The notes beneath the pieces were generated by a model. It had not been told where the DNA came from and did no database searches. It saw only the letters and a program-made list of their open reading frames with translations. The position numbers and the translations under genes were made by a program. A DNA stretch of 44,805 nucleotides. Source: Clostridiales bacterium. GTDB taxonomy: Bacteria > Bacillota > Clostridia > Lachnospirales > Lachnospiraceae. The first letter of the stretch is position 1. Each line of letters begins with the position of its first letter. Location: assembly GCA_019416265.1 (NCBI GenBank), contig DXXQ01000009.1:1-44805 (forward strand), written 5' to 3'. Shown piece after piece: positions 23,601 through 31,723 of the stretch.

Positions 23601-24017
23601 CTCAGCGGAAAGATCCAAAAAGAACTGAAGATGAACGGGCTTGTGGAGGCAGATCCGCAAATGGTGCAGAAAATGGATAAAAGTCTGATTTCCCTTCCGG
23701 TTTCCTTTAATAAGGATGGAAGCTTCCGAAAGGGATCTTCTGTGGCGGGAAAAGAGCAGTTTCAGGCGCTGAACCGCTATGTGAGAAGTAAAATTGCGGA
23801 TATCCAGGCATCTATTCTGGATGGGAATGCCATGGTCGAGCCCTATGAACTGGAACGGAAAAATGCCTGCACCTATTGTCCCTACGGGACGGTATGCGGT
23901 TTCGACAAAAAGCTTCCCGGATATCAGTTCCGCCATCTGAAAAATTTCACAGACGATGAACTTTGGAAGGCTTTGATGAAAGAAGAGGAAACAGAGATTT
24001 CCGGGCAGGAGGAATAA
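20676..24017 (+). CDS. addB: ATP-dependent helicase/nuclease subunit AddB
   Basis: 1113 aa. N-terminal Walker A GSSGAGKSHL, UvrD-like but otherwise degenerate helicase core, then a RecB-type nuclease domain with VIDYKTGN near residue 907. Four cysteines for the 4Fe-4S cluster are present: C769, C1065, C1068 and C1074 (CTYCPYGTVC). With AddA it processes double-strand breaks to start RecA-dependent repair, the Gram-positive equivalent of RecBCD. The ribosome site TAGGAGG precedes the ATG, and addA follows after 4 nt. Confidence 0.96.
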   Translation: MSLQFIIGSSGAGKSHLAYRRIIEASMKHPERNYYVIVPEQFTMQTQKTLVEMHPGKGILNIDILSFERLAYRVFEETGGDTRKVLEDTGKSMVLRKMVQKYQKDLPYLGSQMKKPGYLDEVKSLLSEFMQYDIREKDLEEMLERTGDRTLLQMKLKDVGVLYNGFRKFLEGHYMTGEEVLDVLLKALPFSEKIRGSEMLFDGFTGFTPIQINVIRELLILTEKISVTVTMDASENAFSPGKPYQLFYMSRKMIRALSALTKELEDPVYVRQGENSRFAKAPALHFLEQNIFRYRKESYDREQEEISLYLAGSPLMEMRETARQIAVLVRRNGYRYGEVAVITGNLEVYGNLAKQVFEEVHIPYFIDEKHSVLMNPFVEAIRAALEMAVKGFSYESVFRYLRSGMSGIGKEEADRLENYVIALGIRGFKKWSSKWVRIYRGMKPEEIGELNALRESFLEEVGILAEGFGSGRKTVEEYCRILYEYIVRCGMEKKIRDQELMFKELGNQAMEKEYSQIYSIVMELLDKMVEILGEETVTSQEFRQLLETGLGEAKVALIPPSMDQVMVGDMERTRLKDIKALFFVGVNEGNIPKNTQSGGILTEMDREFFEGEGMELAPGPKELMNMQRFYLYLNLTKPRERLFLSCSETNSKGEAVSPAYLMNTVKALYPGLEVRQAQEREMLPELPEIGIDYFLELLSGREEGQESKVFAELYSWYLKSPEYAPLVKRLVEASYSGKPVDMISKSVAGALYGEISPYSATRLERYSACAFAHFLQYGLRLSQRAEYEFRAMDMGNVMHQALEDFSKELIRRGLDWAQLTDELREEIADACLDKVCADYGNTVLKSNARNEYMIERTRRILKRTVWALQKQLENSDFRPEGFEVKIGGGRIDRVDIMEEEDRVWVRVIDYKTGNTSFDLVYLYHGLQLQLMVYLEGALRAEEKRYPGKEILPAGVFYYNIKDPMIQEKIDADVEELSGKIQKELKMNGLVEADPQMVQKMDKSLISLPVSFNKDGSFRKGSSVAGKEQFQALNRYVRSKIADIQASILDGNAMVEPYELERKNACTYCPYGTVCGFDKKLPGYQFRHLKNFTDDELWKALMKEEETEISGQEE

Positions 24018-24021
24018 GGAA

Positions 24022-27000
24022 ATGGCTACAAAATGGACGGAAGAACAAAAAAAGGTGATTTCCCTGCGAAATCGGAACATTCTGGTCAGCGCAGCGGCAG
24101 GCTCAGGTAAAACCGCCGTACTGGTGGAAAGGATCCTGAGCAAGATCATGGACAAACAGAATCCTGTGGACATTGACAGACTTCTGATCATGACCTTTAC
24201 AAGGGCGGCTGCAGGAGAGATGAAGGAGCGAATCACGGCAGCTCTGGAAAAAGCCATCGGTGAGGATCCGGAGAATGAACATCTGCAGAAACAGACGAAC
24301 CTGATCCACACGGCGCAGATCACAACCATCGACGGATTTTGCGCATATATCATACGGAATTACTTTCATCTTATCGGTCTGGATCCGGGGTACCGTACAG
24401 GAGACGAAGGGGAGCTGAAGCTTCTGAAAAAGGACGTTCTGAAGGAACTTCTGGAAGAAGGCTATGCTTCAGGAGAGGAACGATACCGCAGCTTTGTGGA
24501 GTGCTATGCTTCGGGCAAAACAGATGAGGGGCTGGAGGAGCTGATCCTGAAGCTCTACGAATCGGCAATGAGCAATCCCTATCCGCAAAAATGGCTGGAA
24601 GAATGTCTGAAAAATTATAAAATATCATCAGAAAAAGAACTGGAAGAAACACAATGGATGAAATTGTTATGGGAAACGGTGAAAGAAGAACTTGACGGGG
24701 CAGGGGAACTGATCGAGGCGGCCAAGAGGGTCTGTCATGAGACAGACGGCCCGTATCTTTATGAGGATGCTCTGAACAGCGATCTGCTCATGGTTCAGAC
24801 ACTGCTGCAGCTTGCGGAAAAAAAGGACTATGACGGGATGTCATCGTGCCTTGGCAAGCCGTCCTTTGCCAGACTTTCAGCAAAAAAAATGGAGGCGGAT
24901 CCGCGGAAAAAAGAAAATGTCAAAGAACTCAGAGAAGAGGCAAAGGACATCATAAAAGGCCTGGGAGCCCGTTTCTTCCATAATACGCAGAAAGAGCTTC
25001 TGGAGTATGTGAAGCTGGCAAGGGAGCCCATGGAGACTCTGGTGGAGCTGACCCTTGCCTTTAAGGAGAGATACGGAGCTGCCAAGCGGGATAAAAATAT
25101 CCTGGACTTTACGGATATGGAACATTTTGCCCTGGAAATTCTGATGACAGGAGACGGGGAAGACCAAAGGATGAGTCAGGCTGCAAGAGAATTATCTGAG
25201 AGATATGACGAGGTTCTTGTGGATGAATATCAGGACAGCAACCTGGTTCAGGAAATGCTTACAAACTGTGTGTCCGGATGGATCAACGGCAGGAAAAACA
25301 TTTTTATGGTAGGAGATGTGAAGCAGAGCATCTACCGGTTCCGACTGGCAAGGCCGGAGCTTTTTATGGAAAAATATAAGACATATTCCACAGAGGACAG
25401 TTCTGAGCAGAGAATAGACCTTCACAAAAACTTCCGAAGCAGGAAGGAGGTACTGGAAGCCGTCAATTATATCTTCCGTCAGTTGATGGGAGAGGATCTG
25501 GGAGGCATTACCTACGATGAGGCGGCGGCTCTTTACCCGGGAGCGGTTTTTCCGGAAGGAGAGGACAGGGATTTCCTGAAAACGGAGGTTCTCCTGGTGG
25601 AAAAAGACGGGGAAGAGCTGGAGGAAGAACAGGGGGAACAAAGTGCAGTGGAGCTGGAAGCCCTTGCAGTTGCCCAGAAAATCAAAGCCATGGTAGGAAA
25701 AGAAAGAATCCTGGACAAGGAGACAGGGAAGTATCGCCCTGTGGAATATGGCGATATTGTGATACTTCTGAGGACTGCCTACGGGTGGGCGGATACTTTC
25801 CGGGAGGTGCTTTCCGTGCAGGGAATCCCGGCATACTGCGCATCCAGAACCGGCTATTTTTCCGCGACAGAGGTTGTGACAGTTCTCAATTATCTGAAAG
25901 TATGTGACAATCCTCTGCAGGACATTCCCCTTGCCGGGGTGCTCCGTTCCCCGATGGTGGGATGTACCTCACAGGAGCTGGCTGAGATGAAAGAGAGAAA
26001 TCCGGAGGGGCTTTTGTATGAAAGCGTCTGCTCCTGGAAAGAGGAAGACGGACTGGGACAAAAGCTGAGAAGCTTTCTGGAGCTTCTGGAAAGAGTCCGG
26101 AATATGGCAGAATATACGCCGGTTCACCAGCTGATCTTGTATATCCTCAAGGAAACAGGCTATGGAAATTATGCCCGGGCCATGCCGGGAGGGGAACAGA
26201 GATATGCGAATCTGTCCATGCTTGTGGAAAAAGCTATGGATTACGAAAAGACAAGCTACAGAGGGCTTTTTAACTTTGTCCGGTATATCGAACAGCTTCA
26301 GAAATATGAGGTGGATTACGGAGAGGTCAGTCTTTTGGGGGCAGGAAACAAAACAGTGGAGATCATGACCATCCACAAGAGCAAGGGACTGGAATTTCCC
26401 GTTGTCTTTGTGGCAGGAATGGGAAAACAGTTTAATTTTCAGGATATGAACGCCTCCCTTCTGATCCATCCGGAGCTGGGGCTTGGGGCAGACGCCATTT
26501 TGCCCGGAAAAAGAATCGTGGCATCTTCTCTGAATAAACAGCTCATACGGCGTCAGCTTGTAAAGGAGAGTCTGGGAGAGGAGCTGCGTGTTCTCTATGT
26601 GGCTCTGACCAGAGCTAAGGAAAAGCTGATCCTGACAGGAACGGTAAGCAGGATGGAAAAGCTGATGCATAAGCTGGAAAGATATCGGGAGGTACAGGAA
26701 GAGCTTCTTTCCATGGAGACAAGGATGAGGGCAAAAAACTATTGGGATTTCGTTCTTCCGGCTCTTGCGAGACACAGAGGCTTTGATCCTCTGCTGGAAG
26801 AGTTTGGAATTTACGTCAAAGGAAAAAATAAATTATATAACGATCCTTCGGAATTCGAGATCACAAAGGTGACAGCAGCTCAAATGGTTCAGGAGGAAAT
26901 TCTTCATCAGGCCGGGGAGCAGATGGAGAGACAGGAACTGGAACAGTGGGATGCAGATCAGGTTTACGACGGGGAAATAAGAAAAGAAATTCAGGAGAGA

Positions 27001-27714
27001 TTTTCTTTTTCATATCCTTATGACTATCTCAAGGAGATTCCCGTAAAGGTCAGCGTATCGGAACTGAAAAAGAGAAACTGGCACGGGGAATATGACAGAG
27101 AAGAAACGATCATACAGGAAGCAGATGTACAGGATCCGGATAAAAATGAAACAGACATGGTTCCTGTGATCCCCCGGTTTATGCAGAAGACGCAGGAGGA
27201 ATTTACGGGAGCGGCCAGAGGAACGGCATATCACCGGATTATGGAATGTATGGATTACAGCCGCCCTGTCTCAGAGGAAACCATCCGGCTTTTCATCGAA
27301 GAGCTTCAGGAGCAGAAGAAACTGAGCCGGGAGGAAGCGCAGTGTATCCGGGTAAAGGATATCGAATGCTTTTTGAAATCCGAGCTGGGACATAGGATGG
27401 CGAAGGCTTCTGCCGGAAAGATGCTTCGGAGGGAACAGCCCTTTGTCATATCCAGAAAGGCATGGGAGATTGAAGAGAAATGGAAAAGTGAGGAAACGGT
27501 TCTGGTACAGGGAATCATAGACGCTTATTTCTATGAGGAGGACGGAATTGTCCTTGTGGATTATAAGACGGATAAGGCAGGAGAAAAAAGGCTTGCAGAA
27601 TTGTATCGGGGACAGCTTTTGGACTATGCCCAGGCTCTCGAACGAATGACAGGAAAACAGGTGAAAGAGAAATATATTTATTCTTTTACATTGAAAAAAG
27701 CAATATTGTTATAA
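24022..27714 (+). CDS. addA: ATP-dependent helicase/nuclease subunit AddA
   Basis: 1230 aa. UvrD/Rep-type helicase with Walker A SAAAGSGKTAVL near residue 26, Walker B VDEYQDSN near 400, YRFRLARPE motif near 434, and the C-terminal VALTRAKEKL motif near 865. A RecB-family nuclease domain ends the protein, with GTAYHRIME near 1067 and VLVDYKTD near 1177. It supplies the motor and one of the two nuclease activities of AddAB. It is coupled to addB with 4 nt between the genes. Confidence 0.97.
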   Translation: MATKWTEEQKKVISLRNRNILVSAAAGSGKTAVLVERILSKIMDKQNPVDIDRLLIMTFTRAAAGEMKERITAALEKAIGEDPENEHLQKQTNLIHTAQITTIDGFCAYIIRNYFHLIGLDPGYRTGDEGELKLLKKDVLKELLEEGYASGEERYRSFVECYASGKTDEGLEELILKLYESAMSNPYPQKWLEECLKNYKISSEKELEETQWMKLLWETVKEELDGAGELIEAAKRVCHETDGPYLYEDALNSDLLMVQTLLQLAEKKDYDGMSSCLGKPSFARLSAKKMEADPRKKENVKELREEAKDIIKGLGARFFHNTQKELLEYVKLAREPMETLVELTLAFKERYGAAKRDKNILDFTDMEHFALEILMTGDGEDQRMSQAARELSERYDEVLVDEYQDSNLVQEMLTNCVSGWINGRKNIFMVGDVKQSIYRFRLARPELFMEKYKTYSTEDSSEQRIDLHKNFRSRKEVLEAVNYIFRQLMGEDLGGITYDEAAALYPGAVFPEGEDRDFLKTEVLLVEKDGEELEEEQGEQSAVELEALAVAQKIKAMVGKERILDKETGKYRPVEYGDIVILLRTAYGWADTFREVLSVQGIPAYCASRTGYFSATEVVTVLNYLKVCDNPLQDIPLAGVLRSPMVGCTSQELAEMKERNPEGLLYESVCSWKEEDGLGQKLRSFLELLERVRNMAEYTPVHQLILYILKETGYGNYARAMPGGEQRYANLSMLVEKAMDYEKTSYRGLFNFVRYIEQLQKYEVDYGEVSLLGAGNKTVEIMTIHKSKGLEFPVVFVAGMGKQFNFQDMNASLLIHPELGLGADAILPGKRIVASSLNKQLIRRQLVKESLGEELRVLYVALTRAKEKLILTGTVSRMEKLMHKLERYREVQEELLSMETRMRAKNYWDFVLPALARHRGFDPLLEEFGIYVKGKNKLYNDPSEFEITKVTAAQMVQEEILHQAGEQMERQELEQWDADQVYDGEIRKEIQERFSFSYPYDYLKEIPVKVSVSELKKRNWHGEYDREETIIQEADVQDPDKNETDMVPVIPRFMQKTQEEFTGAARGTAYHRIMECMDYSRPVSEETIRLFIEELQEQKKLSREEAQCIRVKDIECFLKSELGHRMAKASAGKMLRREQPFVISRKAWEIEEKWKSEETVLVQGIIDAYFYEEDGIVLVDYKTDKAGEKRLAELYRGQLLDYAQALERMTGKQVKEKYIYSFTLKKAILL

Positions 27715-27767
27715 TAAATATCCCGCAGGGGAGAGCTTACACTCTCCATCCTGCGGGATATTTATTT
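27713..27767. terminator. Bidirectional terminator between addA and the rRNA methyltransferase
   Basis: AAATATCCCGCAGG (27716-27729) pairs with CCTGCGGGATATTT (27750-27763), with an inner stem GGAGAG / CTCTCC. A and T runs flank both sides. The stop codon of the minus gene (27737-27739) lies in the loop, and the addA stop is just outside. Confidence 0.92.
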
Positions 27768-29146
27768 TTGAGGATATGGTTGACAAGCTTTCCGAAGCCA
27801 ATGGGATAACCGTCAGCGCAGAGAAGATGCCAGCCTTTTTCGTTTGCGGCTTCCTCAGGAGCAATGTTCAGGGTCTCTCCTTTTAGATATCGGGTGATTC
27901 TCGGGTCGTCTGCCTTGAGGGAGATGACTGCCCGGGCTTCGGCTTTGCGGAGGGCGAGGGCGAAGGGCTGTGACGGCTCAAAGCGGTTCTTTTTCAGATC
28001 TCCCAGATATAGGCCGTTTCGAAGGAAGGTAAGTCCGCTGAAAGGAGCTTCCACAGGGGGAAGATAATAAACCTTGTCACCCCTGACTTCTGTCCGGTTC
28101 CAGTCAAAGGGATGGCCGCCGAGAGAAGAAAGACCGATTTCCTGAAAGAACGCTTCTAATAAAGAGAAGGCGTTTTTGTCCGGTTTCACACGGGGGGAGC
28201 CTACGGAGCGGACAGCAGTTCCCTCTTTTTGGAACAGGGCAAGGAAATGTCCTTCCCCGTTCATCTTATGAGGGAAGATGCGGACACATTTCGTAAGCTG
28301 GGGATCGCCGTTTCCCCACCGGGGGACTCCGCAGGAGAAGCCTTCATATCCGTCCATAGGGAGAAGCTTCATATCCTTTCTTTCTTCCAGAAGAAAGGAG
28401 ACGGTTCCCTCATCTTCTTCCGGGGCAAAGGTGCAGGTGGAATAGAGAAGCAGTCCTCCGGGGCGGAGCATATTGGCGGCCTGGAGAATCAGCTCTCTCT
28501 GGACAGAAGCAAGCTCATGGGATTTTTCAGGTGTCCAGTCTCTGGCAAGGGCGTCCTCTTTTCGGAACATACCCTCTCCGGAGCAGGGAGCGTCCAGGAT
28601 GATTTTATCAAAAAATTCAGGGAAGGCTTTTTCAAGCTTCGCCGGTGTTTCGTTTGCCACAAATACATTGTGAATGCCGAAAAGCTCCAGATTACGAAGA
28701 AGGGCCCGGGCTCTGGAGGTACTGATATCATTGGCAACCAGAAGACCTTCTCCTTTCAGAGCAGCCCCTGCGGCAGTAGCCTTGCCCCCGGGAGCTGCAC
28801 AGAGGTCAAGAACCAGGTCTCCCGGAACAATGGGAATACGGGAGGCAGGGGTCATTGCGCTGGGCTCCTGGAGATAATAAAGTCCCGCCTGATAATACGG
28901 GCAGCGGGAAGGGCGGCTGTCCTCCTCGTAAAAGAAGCCGTTGTCTGTCCATGGAATCCCTGTAATGGGGAAGGGACAGAGGCGCTCAAATTCTTCACAG
29001 GAGATCTTGGAAGTATTTACCCTAAGTCCGAAGGTACGGGGAGCACGGAAGCTGTCCAGAAACGGATCATATTCTTCTCCCAGCATGGCTTTCATCCGGT
29101 CAAGGAATGGCTGGGGGAGAAGCTGTAGCTTATTGTTATCGCTCAT
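27737..29146 (-). CDS. RsmB/NOP-family rRNA m5C methyltransferase (RsmF-like)
   Basis: 469 aa. SAM-binding motif I LDLCAAPGGKA (113-123), followed by the two-cysteine active site: C188 in DAPCSGEGMF and C238 in YSTCTFAPEEDEG. The second Cys attacks C6 of the target cytidine and the first helps release. A C-terminal extension of about 170 residues containing a PUA-like segment (FALALRKAEARAVISL, YLKGETL) is the layout of RsmF/YebU-type proteins acting on 16S rRNA. The N-terminus contains the RVNTSKI segment. It is a single gene with its own promoter, divergent from padR. Confidence 0.9.
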   Translation of the reverse strand: MSDNNKLQLLPQPFLDRMKAMLGEEYDPFLDSFRAPRTFGLRVNTSKISCEEFERLCPFPITGIPWTDNGFFYEEDSRPSRCPYYQAGLYYLQEPSAMTPASRIPIVPGDLVLDLCAAPGGKATAAGAALKGEGLLVANDISTSRARALLRNLELFGIHNVFVANETPAKLEKAFPEFFDKIILDAPCSGEGMFRKEDALARDWTPEKSHELASVQRELILQAANMLRPGGLLLYSTCTFAPEEDEGTVSFLLEERKDMKLLPMDGYEGFSCGVPRWGNGDPQLTKCVRIFPHKMNGEGHFLALFQKEGTAVRSVGSPRVKPDKNAFSLLEAFFQEIGLSSLGGHPFDWNRTEVRGDKVYYLPPVEAPFSGLTFLRNGLYLGDLKKNRFEPSQPFALALRKAEARAVISLKADDPRITRYLKGETLNIAPEEAANEKGWHLLCADGYPIGFGKLVNHILKNKYPAGWRV

Positions 29147-29239
29147 AGTCTTTTCCCTTTCTTTGAGAATAGCGTATGGTTTAAAAATTCGTTTTTCGTA
29201 TGAGAAAGATTTCCTGACTCATTTTCAATTTTCCAGTTC

Positions 29240-29245
29240 ATTATA
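29240..29245 (-). promoter_or_regulatory. -10 element of the rRNA methyltransferase promoter
   Basis: Minus-strand TATAAT, with a weak TTTATG-like -35 seventeen bp upstream. The leader to the ATG at 29146 is about 90 nt. It is back to back with the padR promoter. Confidence 0.45.
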
Positions 29246-29273
29246 ATAGAAAACACTTTTTTCATAAATACTA

Positions 29274-29303
29274 TTGACAAAACTATATTATACAATGTAT
29301 AAT
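29274..29303 (+). promoter_or_regulatory. Promoter of the padR operon
   Basis: TTGACA (29274-29279), 18-bp spacer, TATAAT (29298-29303), both perfect consensus hexamers. Confidence 0.85.
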
Positions 29304-29305
29304 AT
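29285..29305 (+). promoter_or_regulatory. PadR operator covering the -10 box
   Basis: ATATTATAC-AAT-GTATAATAT is a perfect 9-3-9 palindrome overlapping the -10 hexamer, resembling the TATAC/GTATA-type operators of PadR proteins. A second palindrome, TATATGA-AA-TCATATA (29320-29335), lies downstream. Autoregulation is inferred. Confidence 0.7.
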
Positions 29306-29360
29306 CATCATTAAAACAATATATGAAATCATATAATATAGAACAGAAGGAAGTGAGCCC

Positions 29361-29678
29361 ATGGTATTTAATACAGGAGCCGCGCTTCTGGATGCGATTG
29401 TTCTGGCAGTAGTTGCCAGCGAGGCAGAAGGAACCTACGGGTATAAGATCACGCAGGATGTAAGAGGCGTTCTCGACGTTTCGGAATCCACGCTTTATCC
29501 CGTATTGCGGAGACTGCAGAAGGACGATTGCCTGGAAGTCTACGATATGGCTTATGCAGGAAGAAACAGGAGATATTACAAACTGACAGAGAAGGGGGCG
29601 GCACAGCTCAATCTCTATAAGGTAGAATGGAAGAACTACTCGTCTAAGATTACGAGGCTGTTTGAGGGAGGAATTTGA
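29361..29678 (+). CDS. PadR-family transcriptional regulator
   Basis: 105 aa. A winged helix-turn-helix with the family signature ESTLYPVLRRLQKDDCLEVY followed by RRYYKLTEKG, and a short C-terminal helix for dimerisation. It is first in a four-gene cluster (PadR, HAAS/DUF1700, DUF4097, PspC) that recurs in Firmicutes, where the regulator responds to envelope or antimicrobial stress. A strong promoter overlapped by a palindrome points to autorepression. The next gene starts 3 nt after its stop codon. Confidence 0.93.
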   Translation: MVFNTGAALLDAIVLAVVASEAEGTYGYKITQDVRGVLDVSESTLYPVLRRLQKDDCLEVYDMAYAGRNRRYYKLTEKGAAQLNLYKVEWKNYSSKITRLFEGGI

Positions 29679-29680
29679 TT

Positions 29681-30409
29681 ATGAACAGGGCGCAATTTAT
29701 GGAACAACTGAAGAAATTGCTCGCTGACATCCCGGTAGATGAGAGGGACGAGGCCCTTGACTATTACGAGAGCTACTTTGATGACGCGGGACCGGAGAAC
29801 GAGGCGGCGGTCATCCGTGAGCTTGGAAGTCCGGGGAAGGTGGCTGCGATCATCAAAGCGGATTTAAAGGAGAGCAGTGAGGAATACGCACAGTATACGG
29901 AACGGGGCTACGAGGACACAAGGACAGCGGGGGCTGCGCAGATGCCTGAGGAAAGAGGAGAGGCACAGCGAAGATCAAGAGAGCAGAGAAGAGCAGACCG
30001 CGCAGAGCGGGGCTATCACGCAGGGAAGACGAAGAACAGCGGTAAAGTTGCTTTGATCCTGATTCTCCTGGTATTTCTTTCTCCGTTTCTCACAGGTGCG
30101 GTAGGCGGTGTGCTGGGTGTCCTGGTAACGATTCTCCTGTTCCCGTTTCTTCTGGTATTCGGAGTGGGAGTCATTGCCCTGGGGCTTTTGATCGGAGCTC
30201 TTGGAATGGGAGTCTGGGGGATCAGCCTTTTTGCCACATCTGCGGCATCTGCAATACTGACTCTTGGAATTGCCTGCATTATGCTGGCAGTGGGAATTCT
30301 CCTTGCGGCAGTTCTTTTCTGGGCAGCGGCGAAGATATTCCCGAAATTACTGAGAAAGTTCACGGATTTCTGTTATGATTTGCTCCACAGGGAGAAGAAA
30401 GTGAGGTAA
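29681..30409 (+). CDS. HAAS (DUF1700) domain membrane protein
   Basis: 242 aa from the ATG at 29681; the TTG at 29675 is only 3 nt from GGGAGG (29666-29671), while this ATG is at 9 nt. The N-terminal 60 residues (LADIPVDERDEALDYYESYF, ELGSPGKVAA) form a HAAS signalling domain. A basic/acidic linker of about 60 residues rich in Arg and Glu follows, then about four hydrophobic helices (residues 118-225). Proteins of this type accompany PadR regulators and are thought to transmit an envelope signal. It is flanked by padR and the DUF4097 gene in one operon. Confidence 0.88.
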   Translation: MNRAQFMEQLKKLLADIPVDERDEALDYYESYFDDAGPENEAAVIRELGSPGKVAAIIKADLKESSEEYAQYTERGYEDTRTAGAAQMPEERGEAQRRSREQRRADRAERGYHAGKTKNSGKVALILILLVFLSPFLTGAVGGVLGVLVTILLFPFLLVFGVGVIALGLLIGALGMGVWGISLFATSAASAILTLGIACIMLAVGILLAAVLFWAAAKIFPKLLRKFTDFCYDLLHREKKVR

Positions 30410-30413
30410 GCCT

Positions 30414-31367
30414 ATGAAGAAATTTATGAAAGTTATCGCAATTATTTCAGCCGTATTGTGTGTAGTGGGAATCGGACTTACCACAGCGGGAGTAGTCATG
30501 GGGGCAGGAAGCGACGGTGTCTGGAGTGAGATCAAACATCGTGTAAGCCATCCTCTTGACGGACATTTGTGGGAAGATGATCATTTCGATTTCTGGGATG
30601 ACGATGAGTATGACGACGATTACGATGATGAGGATTATGACGACGATGACTGGGAAATCGGGAATAGAAAAGAAACGAAAGTTGCCTTATCGGATGAGAA
30701 CACAGTGAGCGCAGATGAGGGAAGCCACATCGGCGAGGGAAATGTGTACAGCTTCCGTGTGACGGATGACCTGGAAATCGATCTTTGCTACGATGAATTG
30801 ATCCTGGAAGAGAACGAGAGTGATACGATTACAGTAGAAGTGATCAACGACACTTATGGAGATGTAAGTGTGAGAGAGGAAGGCAGCAGTCTTGAGATCG
30901 TCAGCACACGCAAGCAGAAAGAGTCCAAGAGAACAGTAAAGGTTTCCTATCCGAAAGAAACAACTTTCCGTGAAGCTGAAATTTCCGTAGATGCCGGAGT
31001 TCTGGACCTGAGAAGTAATTTCGCGGCAAACAGCCTTGACATTGCCATCGGGGCAGGAGAATTCAAAAATTCCGGCAGTATCACAGCCATGGAAGCCGAC
31101 CTGGAGGTAGGAACAGGAACGATGGAGCTTACCGGTCTGGATGCAAGAGAGATCAGCGGTGAATGTGGCATGGGAACGATGGATCTGGAGGTTTCCGGTC
31201 AGAAGTCCGATTACAGCTACACTCTGGAGTGCGGAATCGGAAGCATTCAAATTGACGGGGACGAGTACAGCGGGCTGGCACAGGAGAAACAGATAGACAA
31301 TCAGGGAGCTTCGAGATATATTGATCTGGAGTGCGGAATCGGCACGATTAATGTGGCATTTGAATGA
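30414..31367 (+). CDS. DUF4097 family beta-repeat protein with acidic stalk
   Basis: 317 aa. An N-terminal signal anchor (residues 5-31) is followed by a strikingly acidic stretch of Asp, Glu and Tyr (about residues 50-80) and then a right-handed beta-repeat region (about 110-317) with repeated patterns such as LEVGTGTMELTG, ECGMGTMDLEV and ECGIGSIQIDG, typical of DUF4097. These proteins sit on the outer face and are implicated in envelope-stress sensing. The acidic run is unusual and could bind cations or basic peptides. It lies 4 nt after the HAAS gene. Confidence 0.85.
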   Translation: MKKFMKVIAIISAVLCVVGIGLTTAGVVMGAGSDGVWSEIKHRVSHPLDGHLWEDDHFDFWDDDEYDDDYDDEDYDDDDWEIGNRKETKVALSDENTVSADEGSHIGEGNVYSFRVTDDLEIDLCYDELILEENESDTITVEVINDTYGDVSVREEGSSLEIVSTRKQKESKRTVKVSYPKETTFREAEISVDAGVLDLRSNFAANSLDIAIGAGEFKNSGSITAMEADLEVGTGTMELTGLDAREISGECGMGTMDLEVSGQKSDYSYTLECGIGSIQIDGDEYSGLAQEKQIDNQGASRYIDLECGIGTINVAFE

Positions 31368-31442
31368 AACGTCCGGATGCCAAAAACAGAGTGGATAAAG
31401 TGAAAATATAACAATCTTGATGTTTTGAAAGAGGGGTTCTAT

Positions 31443-31628
31443 ATGAGTAATAAACGATTATATAAATCTTCCGCCAACTGTATGCTTTGCGGTGTCTGCG
31501 GCGGGATTGCAGAATATTTTGAAATCGACCCGACGCTGGTGCGTCTGGCATGGGTGGTACTCACCTGTTTCGGCGGAGCGGGAATCTGGGCGTATCTCGT
31601 AGCTGCCGTCATCATCCCCCGGGGTTGA
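31443..31628 (+). CDS. PspC domain small membrane protein
   Basis: 61 aa from ATG 31443; GAGGGG upstream supports this start over the TTG at 31425. The sequence has the PspC signature: KSSANCMLCGVCGGIAEYF and IDPTLVRLAWVV, then a membrane helix ending AAVIIPRG. PspC proteins sense membrane stress, and here the gene closes the padR cluster, consistent with an envelope-stress module. Two Cys near the N-terminus (C14, C17) are an oddity. Tandem hairpins follow. Confidence 0.93.
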   Translation: MSNKRLYKSSANCMLCGVCGGIAEYFEIDPTLVRLAWVVLTCFGGAGIWAYLVAAVIIPRG

Positions 31629-31659
31629 GGGAAAGAACCCCGCAAGAACAGAAAAAAAC

Positions 31660-31715
31660 TGCCGGAATCCGGCAGGAAAAAGCAACAGGAAGCGGAAAAT
31701 CCGCTTCCTGTTTTT
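31660..31715. terminator. Tandem terminators between pspC and the alcohol dehydrogenase gene
   Basis: Hairpin A CTGCCGGA-A-TCCGGCAG (about 31660-31677) is preceded by an A-run, so it serves the minus strand. Hairpin B AACAGGAAGCGGA / TCCGCTTCCTGTT (31684-31712) is followed by T on the plus strand and also works on the minus strand. Confidence 0.85.
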
Positions 31716-31723
31716 CGTATGTA

